DNA of 7,710 nt from Geosporobacter sp040797825 (GTDB lineage Bacteria; Bacillota; Clostridia; Peptostreptococcales; Thermotaleaceae), in the NCBI GenBank assembly GCA_040797825.1, contig JBFNEZ010000182.1, forward strand, positions 1 to 7,710, read 5' to 3'. Below the pieces are notes generated by a model that saw nothing but the letters and a program-made list of their open reading frames with translations, had not been told where the DNA came from and made no database searches. This document shows positions 6,327 through 7,710 of this stretch, piece after piece. Each line of letters begins with the position of its first letter. Within the stretch, counting starts at the first letter, position 1. The position numbers and the translations under genes are program-made.

Positions 6327-7321
6327 ATGTTAAAAAGGCATATACTACATTCAGCGTTTTTATGTTAGCCGCTCTTATCATATGGTTCCTAAATAATAGT
6401 GAAGAAGGAATGTATGCATTTATCCCTAATGCCGATGATGGAAGCATATCCATAATCAATACTGATACAGACGAATTGATCAAAAATATTAAGGTTCAAA
6501 GTAAATTATCTGATGGAATTGCATCAAGCCGTGATGGTAAATGGATTTATGCTGGAAACTACTCAAAAGGGGAATTATTAATCATAAATGTTAAAACCGG
6601 TAAAATTAAGAAAAAAGTTCAAACAGGTAAGAACCTTCATGGAATTGATATGACCCCAGACGGAAAGTACCTTTACCTAGCCAGTGGAGATTTAAAGGAA
6701 GGTGAGGAATATAACTACATTAGTATATTTGATACCGGTAAAAATAAAATTATTAATTCTATCCGTACAAATTCTAAGAGCCCGTCACATATTGATTTTA
6801 GCCATGACGGCAGCCTCGCTTATGCAGCAAATATAATGTCCAATGAAATTTCTCTTATAGACACAAAAAAAATGGAGATCATTGCAACGATTCCAGTTGG
6901 GACTATACCAAACGAAGTAGAGGCATCAAAGGACGATAAATTTTTGTATGTAGCCAATGTGGCAGATGGTACGATTTCCATTATTGATATCCTTAAACAG
7001 GAAGAGATTAAGACCATTAAAGCTGGAGAGGGAACACATGGATTAGCTTTATCTCCAAATGGAAAATTCCTCTATGCAGCCAACCGTAACACCAATGATT
7101 TGGTGAAGCTGGATTTAAAGGATAATAGAATACTAGAAAAAGTAGTTACAGGAAAGACAGCGAATCATGTTTCTTTTGTACCAAATTCTAAAAAGTTATA
7201 TGTAACGAATAAAGACTCGAATGACTTAGCCATAGTGAATGCAGATACACTCGAAGTAATCAAAAAAGTTCCATTAGGTAAAACACCTCACGAAATAAGT
7301 TTTAGTGTTGCTGTAAAGTAA
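6327..7321 (+). CDS. Anchored seven-bladed YVTN-type beta-propeller protein (start region out of frame by one base)
   Basis: An extracytoplasmic repeat protein of about 331 aa if the frame is restored. After an N-terminal TM helix (FMLAALIIWFL) come seven repeats of about 40 residues with the YVTN pattern: a turn such as SPNGKFLYAANR, a strand such as GTISIIDI, then a strand ending in VTG or IPVG. The final PHEISFS strand would close the ring. His recurs at blade starts (LHGI, SHID, THGL, NHVS, PHEI), as in YncE-like propellers. The body is open from before 6275 to the TAA at 7319-7321. The only well-placed start, ATG 6327 behind AGGAGG (6316-6321), is in another frame and stops after 13 codons. 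One extra A in the run at 6332-6336 would join ATG to the body as MLKKAYTTF. In-frame alternatives, TTG 6275 (no RBS, deep in the previous gene) and ATG 6361 (no RBS, inside the TM helix), are poor. The role is unknown; it probably works with the 175-aa protein. Confidence 0.8.
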
Positions 7322-7358
7322 CAGGTTTAAGATCTGTTTGAGGAAAGAGGGAGGTAAG

Positions 7359-7710
7359 ATGAAATTTAAGGTAGATATTGTAGAGTAGCAAATCCTCAAA
7401 CTAAAAATGACCCAAGAACTTTCACAAGCAATTCAGCTATTACAATATTCATCGAATGAATTACTTGAATTTCTTCTATGTTCAAATATGAAAAAGCCCA
7501 TTACGTTATCCCAGATGTCATTATTGATAAACATGGGGATGAATTTGTAGTTAGAATAATGGACGATTTACTATCGAATATTAAATTTAACCATAATTAC
7601 TTTAATAAAGTATCATCCTACCAAGAAAAAGATGCAAACCAATACCTTCAGGAAAAAAAGCAGGATTATTATTGGATTATTAGAAGCTTAAATCAAAGAC
7701 AGCAAACCAT
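7359..7710 (+). pseudogene. rpoN: Decayed RNA polymerase sigma-54 factor gene (continues past window end)
   Basis: A strong site (AGGGAGG) precedes ATG 7359, which begins MKFKVDIVE and then meets TAG at 7386-7388. Beyond the stop the same frame continues as QILKLKMTQELSQAIQLLQ and ends near LLEFL (about 7475). This is unmistakable sigma-54 region I, the part that contacts activators. The sequence then jumps by frame: from about 7481 another frame reads YEKAHYVIPDVIIDKHGDEF and goes on to WIIRSLNQRQQT at the window end, which is the core-binding domain. In intact sigma-54 proteins well over 100 residues separate these parts, so an internal deletion of several hundred bases with a frame change has occurred. 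The TAG is one transition from CAG (Gln), a residue that fits family N-termini. In Bacillus this gene is called sigL. Whether the 3' end survives cannot be seen. Confidence 0.88.

Noticed and set aside
5948..6483. Two - strand open frames opposite the 175-aa protein and propeller start
   Set aside because: They have no ribosome sites and are antisense to well-formed coding sequence; they are shadows.
7478..7710. New gene starting at ATG 7478, open to the window end
   Set aside because: No ribosome site precedes it, and its product starts in the middle of the sigma-54 core-binding domain, so it is better read as part of the broken sigma-54 gene.

Overview
The window is AT-rich DNA in the style of Bacillaceae (low-GC Firmicutes). 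Shine-Dalgarno sites are strong AGGAGG types, two genes start with TTG, spacing is tight, and all supported genes lie on the + strand. No mobile element, RNA gene or CRISPR array is visible.

Region 1 (1-2890). The 3' part of a PAS-containing histidine kinase is followed 13 nt later by an NtrC-class, sigma-54-dependent response regulator (REC, AAA+ with GAFTGA, Fis-type HTH). The 175-nt gap after it holds a near-consensus sigma-54 (-24/-12) promoter, TTGGCATATAACTTGCAT, and an imperfect palindrome about 120 bp upstream of the expected start point. This promoter faces two small membrane protein genes, the first with a Met-rich tail, and the unit ends in an intrinsic terminator. The layout resembles ZraSR-ZraP: kinase, activator and its sigma-54-driven target side by side.

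Region 2 (2919-5641). A probable sigma-A promoter precedes a second two-component system: a two-TM HAMP histidine kinase, then an OmpR/PhoB-type regulator. Two more small membrane proteins follow, one with a Met/His-rich outer loop and one DUF2933-like with a Met/His-rich juxtamembrane segment and a coiled-coil tail. A strong intrinsic terminator closes the unit. Repeated Met/His-rich membrane peptides suggest copper or another soft metal; this is inference, since no transporter or metal chaperone is in view.

Region 3 (5642-7321). An anchored extracytoplasmic protein of 175 aa is coupled to an anchored seven-bladed YVTN-type beta-propeller. The propeller gene's only well-placed start codon is out of frame with the body by one base, at an A5 run.

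Region 4 (7359-window end). A decayed sigma-54 gene (rpoN/sigL): good ribosome-binding site and start, TAG at codon 10, then a large internal deletion with a frame change. The window therefore carries a sigma-54 activator, a matching promoter and a broken sigma-54 gene. The first circuit can work only if an intact sigma-54 gene exists elsewhere in the genome.
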